Counted from the stretch's first letter, positions 1-8,700 are shown. The stretch is 64,000 bases of DNA from an uncultured Porphyromonadaceae bacterium (GCA_946553045.1 CAMNRO010000005.1:37249-101248); one strand, 5' to 3'. Notes: a model not told the origin generated them from the letters alone. A program made the numbers and translations.

Positions 1-806
1 GAGAGAACCCATGTGACCAGTGCGGCCTGCACGCCGTGTTGCTCCACGATTTCGGTCGTGAAGGGAAAGGCGTAGAAGGCCAGGTAGTTCTGAAGGAAAT
101 AGCAGCCCCAGAGAGCCACTGTCAGAAGCAGCCAGCGTCCTTTGTGGGGCATTTTGACGATTACGGCGAAGCCCTGCCACAGTTCGCGGACAGCCGTCTG
201 TATCTTGACAATCCTGGGGTTGTCGGTCTTGCGCGCCATGAAAATCCACACGGCGGCTATCGCGGCCACTGACGCGCCCCACAGCCACGGCGACTCAAGC
301 AGGCGCGCTATCGCGGCAAGGCTCTCGCCGTTCTGGTGCAGATAGCTCAGAATGGCCTTCGACGAAATCAGAAAAGCGCTCAGGGCAAGCAGCAGCACAG
401 TGAGCGTGTCGGCCAGGCGGTCGGCGACCATAGAGCCGAAGACAGTCGTGAAAGGCGCCTGCTGACGCTGCGATATGTAGCCCGTGCGCCATACCTCGCC
501 AAGGCGCGGGAAGACGAGGTTTACGGCATAGGTGCCGAATATACTGTATATCAGGGCATGTGCCGGGGCGTTGATTCCGAGGGCCTTGAGCTGTATGCCC
601 CAGCGGAATGCCCTTATGATGTGCGAGAACACGGCCAGTACGAGGCCTGCGGCTATCCAGCGGAAGTCGCATTGGGTGCGGATGATGTGAATCATCTCCT
701 TGAAGTCGATTCCGGTGAACAGCAGGTAGCACAGACCTATGCTGATTATCAGCGGAATTATATATTTCATCAGCTGCCCGAAACGGGAACTTTTCTTTTT
801 CTCCAT
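1..806 (-). CDS. Lysylphosphatidylglycerol synthase TM-domain (UPF0104/YbhN-like) membrane protein, partial
   Basis: Reading leftward from an ATG at 806 gives an open frame that runs off the left edge without a stop. The protein starts MEKKKSSRFGQLMKYIIPLI and has several hydrophobic segments with the motif NLVFPRLGEVWRTGYISQ at about residues 90-107. That Asn-Pro-Arg-Gly-Glu signature is typical of the flippase-like domain of the lysylphosphatidylglycerol synthase TM / UPF0104 family. These are inner-membrane proteins of mostly unknown substrate, some of which flip or transfer lipids. A TACATTTG -7 box on the minus strand at 863-870 could drive it. Only about 268 residues are visible, so the end of the gene and any C-terminal domain are unknown. 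Confidence 0.75.
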   Translation of the reverse strand, partial: MEKKKSSRFGQLMKYIIPLIISIGLCYLLFTGIDFKEMIHIIRTQCDFRWIAAGLVLAVFSHIIRAFRWGIQLKALGINAPAHALIYSIFGTYAVNLVFPRLGEVWRTGYISQRQQAPFTTVFGSMVADRLADTLTVLLLALSAFLISSKAILSYLHQNGESLAAIARLLESPWLWGASVAAIAAVWIFMARKTDNPRIVKIQTAVRELWQGFAVIVKMPHKGRWLLLTVALWGCYFLQNYLAFYAFPFTTEIVEQHGVQAALVTWVL

Positions 807-862
807 GAATAAGGCGGGTTTGGTTTTTTTTCTAAGATATTGTTCAATACCCGTTAAACATG

Positions 863-870
863 CAAATGTA
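863..870 (-). promoter_or_regulatory. Bacteroidota -7 box for the UPF0104-like gene
   Basis: On the minus strand the octamer reads TACATTTG, a perfect TAnnTTTG match, 57 nt upstream of the ATG at 806. No clear TTTG -33 box is visible at the expected distance. Confidence 0.45.
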
Positions 871-987
871 CGTATTTTTTTTGACTATTCACAGTGTTCG
901 GCTGCTGTCTGTATTGTTGAGGATGTCTATTTGGCGCAAAAAATGGTCGAAATGTCGTTGGCATGGCAATATGAGCACGTTTTTTTG

Positions 988-995
988 TAATTTTG
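988..995 (+). promoter_or_regulatory. Bacteroidota -7 box for the AraC-family gene
   Basis: TAATTTTG matches the TAnnTTTG consensus and ends 18 nt before the ATG at 1014, which predicts a 5' leader of about 11 nt. A TTG at about 957 is farther than the usual -33 spacing. Confidence 0.5.
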
Positions 996-1013
996 GCGCA
1001 TAAATCATATCAA

Positions 1014-1916
1014 ATGGACTCGCAATTATCCAAAAGTATCCAAGGACTCGCAAACATATCAGCCGATTACAGCCATATCGACGACGCTTGTCTCTTGTTC
1101 CGTCTTGACCCCGACCTCAGCCGTCATTTTCGTGAACTCGAACTTGTGCGCAATAGTGTGGAAGGCATGTTTTGCTTTCTGCACACGAAAGGAACCGTGG
1201 AGATGTGGTTCAATTCCGAACGTTACACCCTGACCGAGCCATCGCTTGTCGTGGCGCCCCAGGGCACGCTCCTTCGTTTCGAAAGCCCCGACTGGTCCGA
1301 AGTCGACGCATACGTTCTTGTGCTCTCGCGTGAATTTCTGCAGGATATAAATATCTCGTTCTCGGCAATCTCGGGCGAGGCTTTCATAAAGAACCCCTCG
1401 CACATGATTGAGCTCCGCGACCGCGAGCTGCCGCTGGTAATGCGCTATTTCAAGCTCATACACACTGTGATGAGCGACAACTTCAACAGCCAGCTCAACC
1501 GCCATATGGTGTCGAACATTATGGCCGCTTTCTTCTATCAGACCGTGGTTTTCCTGTATAAGCGTCTGGATCTGGTCGACCCGAGCCGCCCCGGCACAAA
1601 CCGCAACAATTACGTGCACGAATTCCTGAAACTCGTTCATCTCTACTACACCAAGGAGCGCTCGGTCAACTTCTATGCCTCCAAGCTCTTCATATCTCCC
1701 AAATATCTGTCGTTGCTCGTAAAAGAGGCTACAGGCCGTTCCGCCGCCCGGTGGATTGACTATTTCGTCATCAGCGAGGCCAAGAATCTGCTGCGCTTCT
1801 CGGGCAAGAACATACAGCAGGTGGCATATGCCCTCAACTTCTCCAATCAGTCATCATTCGGCAAATACTTCAAGCACCTCACCGGCATGTCGCCCACCGA
1901 ATATCAGAAAAGCTGA
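1014..1916 (+). CDS. AraC-family transcriptional regulator
   Basis: This is a 300-residue protein starting MDSQLSKSIQGLANISADYS. The N-terminal ~190 residues are a cupin-like sensing region (FCFLHTKGTVEMWFN, then FESPDWSEVDAYVL). The last ~90 residues are a canonical double helix-turn-helix: FYASKLFISPKYLSLLVKEA is the first HTH, and IQQVAYALNFSNQSSFGKYF with TGMSPTEYQ is the second and the family signature. It probably binds DNA as a dimer and responds to a small molecule. An upstream TTG at 993 is in frame, but it lies inside the -7 box, so the ATG at 1014 is preferred. The target is unknown. The gene stands alone between a divergent membrane-protein gene and a LexA-like repressor. Confidence 0.9.
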   Translation: MDSQLSKSIQGLANISADYSHIDDACLLFRLDPDLSRHFRELELVRNSVEGMFCFLHTKGTVEMWFNSERYTLTEPSLVVAPQGTLLRFESPDWSEVDAYVLVLSREFLQDINISFSAISGEAFIKNPSHMIELRDRELPLVMRYFKLIHTVMSDNFNSQLNRHMVSNIMAAFFYQTVVFLYKRLDLVDPSRPGTNRNNYVHEFLKLVHLYYTKERSVNFYASKLFISPKYLSLLVKEATGRSAARWIDYFVISEAKNLLRFSGKNIQQVAYALNFSNQSSFGKYFKHLTGMSPTEYQKS

Positions 1917-1946
1917 CAATAGCTTGCAAAAACAAGGGTTTAGGGC

Positions 1947-1977
1947 TTGCGTAATTGCAATTTAAATTGTAAATTTG
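1947..1977 (+). promoter_or_regulatory. Promoter and palindromic operator of the LexA-like gene
   Basis: TTGC at 1947-1950 (-33) and TAAATTTG at 1970-1977 (-7) are separated by 19-20 nt, a good Bacteroidota promoter. The perfect 12-bp palindrome CAATTTAAATTG at 1958-1969 fills the space between the two boxes. That is the expected place for an autoregulatory operator of the repressor encoded 17 nt downstream. Confidence 0.6.
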
Positions 1978-1994
1978 CGCAAAAGAGACTGATT

Positions 1995-2681
1995 ATGGAT
2001 AATGCTCCCGGACGGCTCGATCTCCCCGGGCCCGCGGCCGATGTTGTAGACCGCATAAAATATCTTGTAAAATTGATGCGAATGACGCAGGCGCAGTTCG
2101 CCGCCCGAATGGGCGTCGATCCGGCGGCTGTGTCGCGCGTGCTGAAAGGAAAGGCTGCGCCTAACGATGTATTTCTCAATCGAATAGTCGTTAACTTTGG
2201 CGTGTCGAAAGACTGGCTCGCGCGAGGTGCCGATGTGCCTTTCCCGCGCGGCGGAGCGGCCGAGGCGCCGCGTCGTCCGGAAGGCGCGCCCGTCTATAAC
2301 ATAGACGTTACGGCCGGCACGACGCCGCTGAGCCGCATGTTTACCGACGAGCGAATAATAGGCCGTGTCAATCTGCCCGGGCTTGACCCCGAGCTGCCAA
2401 TTGTGCGTGTGAGCGGCAATTCGATGCAGCCTCGCCTCAACCCCGGTTGCTATATCTCAATACGGTCCGTGCGCCGTGAGGCTACAATCTCGTGGGGGCA
2501 GATATATGTGGTGGTGCTTGCCGACTTCAGGGTCGTGAAGTATGTGCGCCGCCATGACGACCCGACGAAAGTGATTCTGCACAGCGAAAATCCCGACTAC
2601 GACGATATCGAAATCAACCGCTCCGATATCGAAGGTTTGTATCTTGTTGAAAACGTGATAAATCATGACTTCATCGCCTAA
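1995..2681 (+). CDS. LexA/CI-like self-cleaving transcriptional repressor (XRE HTH + peptidase S24)
   Basis: This is a 228-residue protein with an XRE/Cro helix-turn-helix (about residues 15-78, including TQAQFAARMGVDPAAVSRVL) joined by a Pro/Arg-rich linker to an S24 LexA-like domain. The catalytic Ser143 is in VSGNSMQPRL and the general-base Lys182 is in ADFRVVKYV. An Ala107-Gly108 pair lies 36 residues before the serine, which is the spacing of the self-cleavage site in LexA and lambda CI. All parts needed for RecA-stimulated autoproteolysis are therefore present. The start is the ATG at 1995, just downstream of a -7 box. The stop overlaps rnhB by 17 nt, so the two are probably co-transcribed and could be damage-inducible. 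It may be a chromosomal SOS-type regulator or a domesticated phage repressor. Confidence 0.88.
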   Translation: MDNAPGRLDLPGPAADVVDRIKYLVKLMRMTQAQFAARMGVDPAAVSRVLKGKAAPNDVFLNRIVVNFGVSKDWLARGADVPFPRGGAAEAPRRPEGAPVYNIDVTAGTTPLSRMFTDERIIGRVNLPGLDPELPIVRVSGNSMQPRLNPGCYISIRSVRREATISWGQIYVVVLADFRVVKYVRRHDDPTKVILHSENPDYDDIEINRSDIEGLYLVENVINHDFIA

Positions 2682-3267
2682 GCATGCCCCACTCCCTCCC
2701 TGTTCGGCGCCCGGAGTGCTCGAGGCAGGGTGCGACGAGGCCGGCCGCGGCTGTCTCGCAGGCCCTGTGTTTGCCGCCGCCGTAATTCTTCCCGACGATT
2801 TCTCGCATCCCTGGCTCAACGACTCCAAGCAGATGAGCGAACGGCGCCGCATGGAGTTGCGCGAGGTCATTATGGCCGAAGCCCTTGCGTGGGCCGTGGC
2901 AAGCGTTGATGCCGCCGAAATCGACAGCATGAATATTCTTAACGCCTCTATCGAAGCCATGCACCGTGCGCTGGCTCAGCTGGCGGTGCGCCCTGGCGCA
3001 ATCGCTGTCGACGGAAACCGCTTCAAGTCTTTCGAAGATATACCGCATGCATGCTTCGTGAAGGGCGACGGCCGTTTCGCCAACATCGCCGCCGCCTCGG
3101 TGCTCGCCAAGACTTCGCGCGACCTGTATATGCTCGAGGCTCACCGCCAATATCCGCAGTATGCCTGGGATGTCAACAAGGCCTATCCGACGGCCGCACA
3201 CCGTGCTGCCATCGCCGAGTACGGCCCCTGCCCGCTCCACCGCATAACATTCAAGCTCCTGAAATAG
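2665..3267 (+). CDS. rnhB: Ribonuclease HII
   Basis: This 200-residue protein removes RNA from RNA-DNA hybrids and starts ribonucleotide excision repair in the cytoplasm. The family signature GCDEAGRGCLAGPVFAAAV lies at about residues 22-40 and supplies the first acidic pair (Asp24, Glu25). LNDSKQMSERRR follows, and further acidic residues are in ASVDAAEID and AIAVDGNRF. The length is normal. The ATG lies inside the end of the upstream LexA-like gene (17-nt overlap), so translation is likely coupled. This arrangement could place RNase HII under control of that repressor. That is an inference from the overlap, not something shown. Confidence 0.95.
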   Translation: MTSSPKHAPLPPCSAPGVLEAGCDEAGRGCLAGPVFAAAVILPDDFSHPWLNDSKQMSERRRMELREVIMAEALAWAVASVDAAEIDSMNILNASIEAMHRALAQLAVRPGAIAVDGNRFKSFEDIPHACFVKGDGRFANIAAASVLAKTSRDLYMLEAHRQYPQYAWDVNKAYPTAAHRAAIAEYGPCPLHRITFKLLK

Positions 3268-3344
3268 CCGGTCTTTAAAGGCGTTAAAAGCCTTAACAAC
3301 CTTAATTTACGCCCGAATTTATTTACAAAACCAATCATAATCCT

Positions 3345-5282
3345 ATGAAAAAAATATGTCTGCTCGGACTTGGTCTGATGGCGGCTGCTTCGGCCTCGGC
3401 CAAGGTGACTCTGTCGCAGTTCATCACCGACAATATGGTGATGCAGCAAAACTCAACCATGACCGTGCCCGGAAAAGCGCTGCCCGGCGCTAAGGTGACT
3501 GTGAAAACCGACTGGCTCGACAAGCCCCTGGCCGTAAAGGCCGGTGCCGACGGCGCTTTCAGAGTCGATGTGCCGACTCCCGCTGCCGGAGGTCCCTTTA
3601 CGATGATTCTGTCTGATGGCGACGGCGACCCGACGGTGCTGTGCAATCTCCTTGCTGGCGAGGTGTGGATATGTTCGGGCCAGTCGAACATGGAGTTCAT
3701 GGTGAACCGCAACAACTGGGGCTCGAGCCTCATGAACGGCGACGTGGTCGTGGCAACATCTCAGCACCCCGATATACGTATCCTGAAAGTGAAGCAGCAG
3801 ACAAGCTATACGCCCCTCGACGATACCGCCGTTGCCAATGGCGGCTGGGTGGAAGCCAATCCTGCCACGATGGGAGTGTCGGCCATCGGCTATCTTTTCG
3901 CCCTGCAGATGCACGACGAGCTCGGAGTTCCCGTCGGTATCATCGATTCCAGCTGGGGTGGCACCGTTGCCGAGGCCTGGACGCCTTTCGGCCCTCTCGA
4001 AAGCGTGCCCGGATTCGAGTCGCAGCTCAATGCTCTGCAGAGCAGCGGCTTCGACGCCGAGCGTATTAATAAGGTATATAATCAGCAGTTCGCCCAATGG
4101 ACAGAGTCGCTCGACAAGGCCGGACGTGAGTTCGACCGCGGTGTAATGCAGTCGGGTGCCGGCTGGGGCAAGATGCCGCTGCCTGGAATCTGGGAAAACT
4201 CGGTGCTTCCCGGTTTCGACGGCCTGGTGTGGATTCAGCGCGAGCTCGAGCTGCCCGCCGAGGCTGCCGGCAAGCCTCTGACACTCGAGGTGGGTGTTGT
4301 CGACGACCTCGACGACACATATTTCAACGGCGTGCGTATCGGCGGCTACGAAAATCCCGGCAAATCGCGTGTCTATGAGGTGCCCGGCAATCTTGTGAAG
4401 GCCGGAAAAAATGTAATAACCGTAAAAATCGTCGATTTCATGGGCGAGGGCGGTGTGAAAGACGGCTCGAAGATGGCTGCTGCTGTCGATGGCAAGGTCT
4501 ATCCTCTCGACGGCGAGTGGAGCTACTGCGCCGACATGACTCTCGCCGAAATGCCCCGCAGGCCTTCGTCGCCCCAGGGTCCGAACTATCCTACGGTGCT
4601 CTACAACGCCATGATAAATCCGCTTAAGGTTCTTCCTGTCAAGGGTGTGATATGGTATCAGGGCTGCAGCAACGTCGGTCGCGCCGCCCAGTACGAGCCT
4701 CTGTTCAAATCGCTCATCGGCAGTTGGCGCACGGCATTCGATAATCCCGAAATGTCCTTCTACTTCGTTCAGCTCGCCGGCTATCTGGCTCAGAAGAACG
4801 TGCAGCCCGAATCGGAGTGGGCACTGCTGCGCAACAGCCAGGCCAAGGCTCTCGAACTGCCCAACACCGGCATGGCCGTGGCCATAGACCTTGGTCACCC
4901 CACCGATATACACCCCTCGAACAAGCAGGAAGTTGCCCGCCGCCTCGGTCTCATAGCGCTCAGCCGCGACTATGGCAGGAAAGATGTGGTGTATAAGGCT
5001 CCCGTGCTCAAATCTGCCAAGGCCGACGGCAATAAGATGGTGCTGAAATTCGACGGCGCCGTCAAGCCAACCTCGGTGGCTGTGACGGGCTTCATTGTCG
5101 GCGGCAAAGACGGTAAGTTTGCCTATGCCAACGCCCGCATGGTCGGCGACGACACCATCGTCGTTTCCTCGCCTCTCGTCGACAAGCCCGCCGTAGTCCG
5201 CTACGACTGGGCCGACTATCCCGGCGGCAACCTCTACGGCACCACCGGTCTCCCGGTCGCTCCCTTTGCCACCGACCTCTGA
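3345..5282 (+). CDS. Sialate O-acetylesterase (SASA family), secreted
   Basis: This 645-residue protein starts with a signal peptide (MKKICLLGLGLMAAASASAK). The SASA/SGNH-type hydrolase signature is WICSGQSNMEF with the nucleophile Ser114. A later His-containing block, LGHPTDIHPSNKQEVARRLG, probably supplies the Asp-His pair. A beta-rich jelly-roll insert lies in the middle (about residues 280-390). Such periplasmic enzymes remove O-acetyl groups from sialic acid or other glycans so that sialidases or transporters can act, which fits a gut bacterium foraging on mucin. No nan genes are adjacent. It may instead deacetylate xylan or another polysaccharide, since family members are often annotated loosely. 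Confidence 0.88.
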   Translation: MKKICLLGLGLMAAASASAKVTLSQFITDNMVMQQNSTMTVPGKALPGAKVTVKTDWLDKPLAVKAGADGAFRVDVPTPAAGGPFTMILSDGDGDPTVLCNLLAGEVWICSGQSNMEFMVNRNNWGSSLMNGDVVVATSQHPDIRILKVKQQTSYTPLDDTAVANGGWVEANPATMGVSAIGYLFALQMHDELGVPVGIIDSSWGGTVAEAWTPFGPLESVPGFESQLNALQSSGFDAERINKVYNQQFAQWTESLDKAGREFDRGVMQSGAGWGKMPLPGIWENSVLPGFDGLVWIQRELELPAEAAGKPLTLEVGVVDDLDDTYFNGVRIGGYENPGKSRVYEVPGNLVKAGKNVITVKIVDFMGEGGVKDGSKMAAAVDGKVYPLDGEWSYCADMTLAEMPRRPSSPQGPNYPTVLYNAMINPLKVLPVKGVIWYQGCSNVGRAAQYEPLFKSLIGSWRTAFDNPEMSFYFVQLAGYLAQKNVQPESEWALLRNSQAKALELPNTGMAVAIDLGHPTDIHPSNKQEVARRLGLIALSRDYGRKDVVYKAPVLKSAKADGNKMVLKFDGAVKPTSVAVTGFIVGGKDGKFAYANARMVGDDTIVVSSPLVDKPAVVRYDWADYPGGNLYGTTGLPVAPFATDL

Positions 5283-5301
5283 ACCGAGCGGTGAGGATTT
5301 T

Positions 5302-5355
5302 GTAAAAAAGTTAAGGGTGAAGATACGACTATTATCTTCACCCTTAACTTTTTAC
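5302..5355. terminator. Long hairpin between convergent sialate esterase gene and hflX
   Basis: The left arm at 5302-5325 and the right arm at 5333-5355 pair over 23 bp with one bulged A and a 7-nt loop. It starts 20 nt after the esterase stop and lies 4 nt beyond the hflX stop. Runs of T or A flank both ends, so it probably ends transcription from both sides. Confidence 0.75.
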
Positions 5356-5358
5356 CTT

Positions 5359-6576
5359 TTATTCGTATGTCTCGTATAGAAGGTCGTTGTAGGGGAATCG
5401 GGAGAGGTGTATTTCGCGCGCCATTGTGTAGAGGCGGTCCTTGAGTTCGTCGATGTTCACGCCCTTCTTGGCTGAAATGAAGACGCAGTTGTCGTTCATT
5501 CGTGCCATCCACGAGGCTTTAAGCTCTTCGAGGGTGCGGTTGCAGCGCTGGCGCGGTGTGAGGTCGTCTTCGGCTTTCGGCGTGCATGAGAATGCGTCGA
5601 TTTTGTTGAAAACGAGCAGCATGGGCTTGTCGGCGCCGTTGCATACCTCGCGCAGGGTCTTGTCGACCACCTCTATCTGTTCCTCGAAGTTGGGGTGCGA
5701 TATATCGACCACATGTACCAGAATGTCGGCCTCGCGCACCTCGTCGAGAGTCGATTTGAACGAGTCCACAAGGTGTGTGGGCAGCTTGCGGATAAAGCCG
5801 ACGGTGTCGGTGAGCAGGAAAGGCAGGTTGTCGATTACGACTTTTCGTACCGTCGTGTCGAGGGTTGCGAAAAGTTTGTTTTCGGCAAATACATCGCTCT
5901 TGCTCAGGAGGTTCATGATGGTTGATTTGCCAACGTTGGTATAGCCCACGAGAGCTACTCGGGTCAGCTTGCCGCGGTTCTTGCGCTGCACGGCTTTCTG
6001 GCGGTCTATGGCCTTGAGCTCTTCCTTGAGCAGAGATATTTTGGTGAGGATTATACGGCGGTCGGTCTCGATCTGTGTCTCGCCCGGGCCGCGCATGCCG
6101 ATACCGCCGCGCTGGCGCTCGAGGTGGGTCCACATTCGGGTGAGGCGGGGCAGAAGATACTGGTACTGGGCCAGCTCTACCTGCGTCTTGGCGCTCGCTG
6201 TCTGCGCGCGTTTGGCGAATATGTCGAGAATCAGGTTGGTACGGTCGAGAATCTTTACGCCGAGCTCGCGCTCGATGTTGAGCACCTGCTTGGTCGAGAG
6301 GTCGTCGTCGAAGATGGCCATGGCGATGTCGCCGTCGTCTTCGATATACTTTTTTATCTCTTCGAGCTTGCCTTTGCCGACGAATGTGCGCGGGTTGGGG
6401 TAGTCGAGGCGCTGGGTGAAGCGCTTGACGGCTTCCGCACCGGCGGTGTCGGCCAGGAATGCGAGCTCGTCGAGGTATTCCTCAGATTTGGCCTCGTCCT
6501 GTGTCGGCGTGATGAGGCCGACCAGAACGGCGCGTTCCGGCTGCGCTCCCTGCGCTATGATAGAGTTCTGTTTCAT
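5359..6576 (-). CDS. hflX: GTPase HflX
   Basis: This 405-residue ribosome-binding GTPase can split stalled or stress-damaged 70S ribosomes. The N-terminal HflX domain carries the hallmark GGIGMRGPGETQIETDRR (about residues 157-174), followed by a coiled region. The G domain has the P-loop GYTNVGKST (211-219), switch II in LLTDTVGFIRKLP, and NKID for guanine recognition. Length and order are normal. The gene lies downstream of the acyl-CoA synthetase gene on the same strand. It is separated from it by a heptamer-array hairpin, and a 22-bp palindrome sits 9 nt before its ATG. Confidence 0.96.
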   Translation of the reverse strand: MKQNSIIAQGAQPERAVLVGLITPTQDEAKSEEYLDELAFLADTAGAEAVKRFTQRLDYPNPRTFVGKGKLEEIKKYIEDDGDIAMAIFDDDLSTKQVLNIERELGVKILDRTNLILDIFAKRAQTASAKTQVELAQYQYLLPRLTRMWTHLERQRGGIGMRGPGETQIETDRRIILTKISLLKEELKAIDRQKAVQRKNRGKLTRVALVGYTNVGKSTIMNLLSKSDVFAENKLFATLDTTVRKVVIDNLPFLLTDTVGFIRKLPTHLVDSFKSTLDEVREADILVHVVDISHPNFEEQIEVVDKTLREVCNGADKPMLLVFNKIDAFSCTPKAEDDLTPRQRCNRTLEELKASWMARMNDNCVFISAKKGVNIDELKDRLYTMAREIHLSRFPYNDLLYETYE

Positions 6577-6584
6577 TACTGGAC

Positions 6585-6606
6585 TAAATTCCGCGAGCGG
6601 AATTTA
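6585..6606. promoter_or_regulatory. Perfect palindrome just upstream of hflX
   Basis: TAAATTCCGC and GCGGAATTTA form 10-bp arms around a GA centre, ending 9 nt from the hflX ATG on the minus strand. It could be an operator or an RNA hairpin over the translation start. I see no TAnnTTTG box beside it. Confidence 0.4.
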
Positions 6607-6722
6607 AGGTTAGGGGTTAGAGGTTAGTGGTTAAAGGTTAGTGTTTAATGTGGGGGCGTGTCATTGACCTCTAACCACTAACCATTAACCACTAACCCTG
6701 TGGTTTTCAATTTGAAAACCAC
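6607..6722. repeat. Inverted heptamer arrays plus hairpin between the acyl-CoA synthetase gene and hflX
   Basis: Six 7-nt units of the aggttag type occupy 6607-6648. Five reverse-orientation units of the cactaac type occupy 6662-6696. The two arms can fold into one imperfect hairpin. A separate perfect hairpin with 11-bp arms and a 1-nt centre follows at 6700-6722, 7 nt beyond the stop of the acyl-CoA synthetase gene. Confidence 0.75.
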
Positions 6723-6729
6723 ACTTTAA

Positions 6730-8541
6730 TCAGCAATACATCGCCTCGATGGCGTCGGCATAGGCCGAGTTGATGACCGGGCGGCGTATCTTGAGTGTAT
6801 TGGTGAGCTCTCCGGCCTCGATGGTGAATTCGCGGGGGAGGAGAGTGAATTTCTTAATCTTTTCGAAGCCGGCGAGACCTTTCTGAAGCTTCTCGATGCG
6901 CTCGGCGATGAAGCGGCGTATCTCGCTGTTGTTCACGAGGTCGTCGATTGAGCTGTAGCTGATGCCCTTCTGTCCGGCGTACTCCTTGAGGGCTTCGAAG
7001 GCAGGCACGATGAAGGCTGTGACATACTTGCGCTGGTCGCCGATGACGGCCACCTGCTCTATGTAGCGGTCCTCGCCGAGGCGGCTTTCGATGGCCTGCG
7101 GGGCTATGTATTTGCCGTTGGAGGTCTTGAAGAGGTCTTTGAGGCGCTCGGTGAGTATGAGCGAGCCGTTTTCGTCGAAGCGGCCGGCGTCGCCCGTGCG
7201 GAACCAGCCGTCGGGGGTAAACACGGAGTTGTCCGTGTCCGGTCGGCCGAAATAGCCGCGCATCACAGTCGGGCCTTTCACGAGAATTTCGTTGTTCTCG
7301 CCTATTTTCACCTGAACGTCGGAGAGGGTAGTGCCGACGGTTCCGAATTCATAGCCTACGGTAGGATAGCACGACACAGTCGCCGTGGTCTCCGACAGAC
7401 CGTAGCCGATGATGATATTGATTCCGCAGGCGTGCATGAACTCCACGATGGCGCTCGACAGCGGTGCGCCTGCCGTAGGGAAGAATCGGCCGTTCTCAAG
7501 GCCTATGGCTGCGCGCAGTTTAGAAAATACGAGCTTGTTGTAGAGCTGATAGCGCTGTTCGAGAAGCCAGGGAGCCTTGCGGCCCATGCGCACGTATTCG
7601 AGATTGCGCTTGGCGCCGGCGGCAAGAGCGCGCTCGAACATTATTTTGGTAAAGCCGCGTGTGGAGCTGATTTTCTCCTGCACGGCTGAATATACCTTCT
7701 CCCAGAAGCGGGGAACGCTGCACATGCATGTGGGCTTTGCCACCTTCACGGCGGTCTGTATCTCCTTGGGGTTGGGGTTGATGTCTACGCGTATGCCCAT
7801 GGTGAGGCAGAAGTATGTCCAGGCCTTTTCGAATATGTGGCTCAGGGGGAGGAAGCATACGGAGGTGTCGGCATCCGAGAGGGTGTCGAGGCGCGCGCGG
7901 TGCATGTCGATGGCGGCATCGAAGCAGCTGTGCGGCAGAATGGCGCCCTTTGGCTCGCCGGTGGTGCCCGAGGTGTAGATGAGAGTGGCTATGTCGTCGG
8001 GGTTGGCGGCGGCTGTGCGGAGGGCGACTTCGGCCCGGCAGTCGGCTGAGGCGGCCGCACCCAGGGCGAGGAAGTCCTTGAAAAGCATCGATGTCGTGTC
8101 GCCGGATTCGAAGACGATGTCGTCGCCGAATGCTACGATATGCTTCATCGACGGGCATTCCGCCGCAATCTTGCGGGCTATATCATAATGCGCCTGTGTG
8201 CCGGCGAAAATGGCCTGTGCGCTGGCGTCGTTGACTATGTATTTCACCTGGTCGGCGCTGCTGGTGGCATAAATCGACACGGGAACCGCGCGGTTGCGGT
8301 AGCAGGCGAAGTCGGTGACCAGTATCTCGCTGCAGTTGGGCGCAAGAATGGCTATATTGTCCTGAGGCTTGATTCCGAGCATCTCGAGGGCGCAGGCGGC
8401 ATGCTCCACGCGGTCGGCAAGTTCGCCCCATGAGCACGGGCGCAAGGTTCGCGCCGCGGTGTCGATGGTGGTGAATGCCACCCGCTCGCGGCCATAACGC
8501 CCTGTCTGCTGCTCGATTATGTGTGTGAGAATATTGGGCAT
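6730..8541 (-). CDS. Long-chain acyl-CoA synthetase (AMP-forming)
   Basis: This protein of about 603 residues belongs to the adenylate-forming (ANL) superfamily. The phosphate-binding motif is TLIYTSGTTGEPKGAILPHS near residue 190. GYGLSETTATVSCYP is the A5 motif. GWFRTGDAGRFDENGSLILTERLKDLF contains the Asp and Arg that hold AMP and the hinge. It should activate fatty acids with ATP and CoA at the inner face of the membrane, feeding phospholipid synthesis or oxidation. The frame can start at a TTG (8544), but the adjacent ATG at 8541 is preferred. A TACCTTTG box lies upstream on this strand. Confidence 0.93.
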   Translation of the reverse strand: MPNILTHIIEQQTGRYGRERVAFTTIDTAARTLRPCSWGELADRVEHAACALEMLGIKPQDNIAILAPNCSEILVTDFACYRNRAVPVSIYATSSADQVKYIVNDASAQAIFAGTQAHYDIARKIAAECPSMKHIVAFGDDIVFESGDTTSMLFKDFLALGAAASADCRAEVALRTAAANPDDIATLIYTSGTTGEPKGAILPHSCFDAAIDMHRARLDTLSDADTSVCFLPLSHIFEKAWTYFCLTMGIRVDINPNPKEIQTAVKVAKPTCMCSVPRFWEKVYSAVQEKISSTRGFTKIMFERALAAGAKRNLEYVRMGRKAPWLLEQRYQLYNKLVFSKLRAAIGLENGRFFPTAGAPLSSAIVEFMHACGINIIIGYGLSETTATVSCYPTVGYEFGTVGTTLSDVQVKIGENNEILVKGPTVMRGYFGRPDTDNSVFTPDGWFRTGDAGRFDENGSLILTERLKDLFKTSNGKYIAPQAIESRLGEDRYIEQVAVIGDQRKYVTAFIVPAFEALKEYAGQKGISYSSIDDLVNNSEIRRFIAERIEKLQKGLAGFEKIKKFTLLPREFTIEAGELTNTLKIRRPVINSAYADAIEAMYC

Positions 8542-8569
8542 CAAATATGTGTCTTACAATAGTAGTCTG

Positions 8570-8577
8570 CAAAGGTA
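8570..8577 (-). promoter_or_regulatory. -7 box for the acyl-CoA synthetase gene
   Basis: The minus strand reads TACCTTTG, a perfect TAnnTTTG match, 28 nt before the ATG at 8541. A TTTG at 8601-8604 (minus) is a possible -33 box with a rather long 23-nt gap. Confidence 0.55.
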
Positions 8578-8700
8578 CAACCTTTGCCTTTCATTATTAA
8601 CAAATTGAACCGTGAAAATGACGTGCCGTTAACAAACGTTTCCAAGTTCTATGCGTAAAGTTAACTTGTGTTAACAAATTTTAAGCCTTTACACCCCGAT

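Noticed and set aside
8632..8680. Three GTTAAC words upstream of the DUF4491 gene as an operator cluster
   Set aside because: Spacing is irregular and the words are AT-rich hexamers common by chance in this gap.
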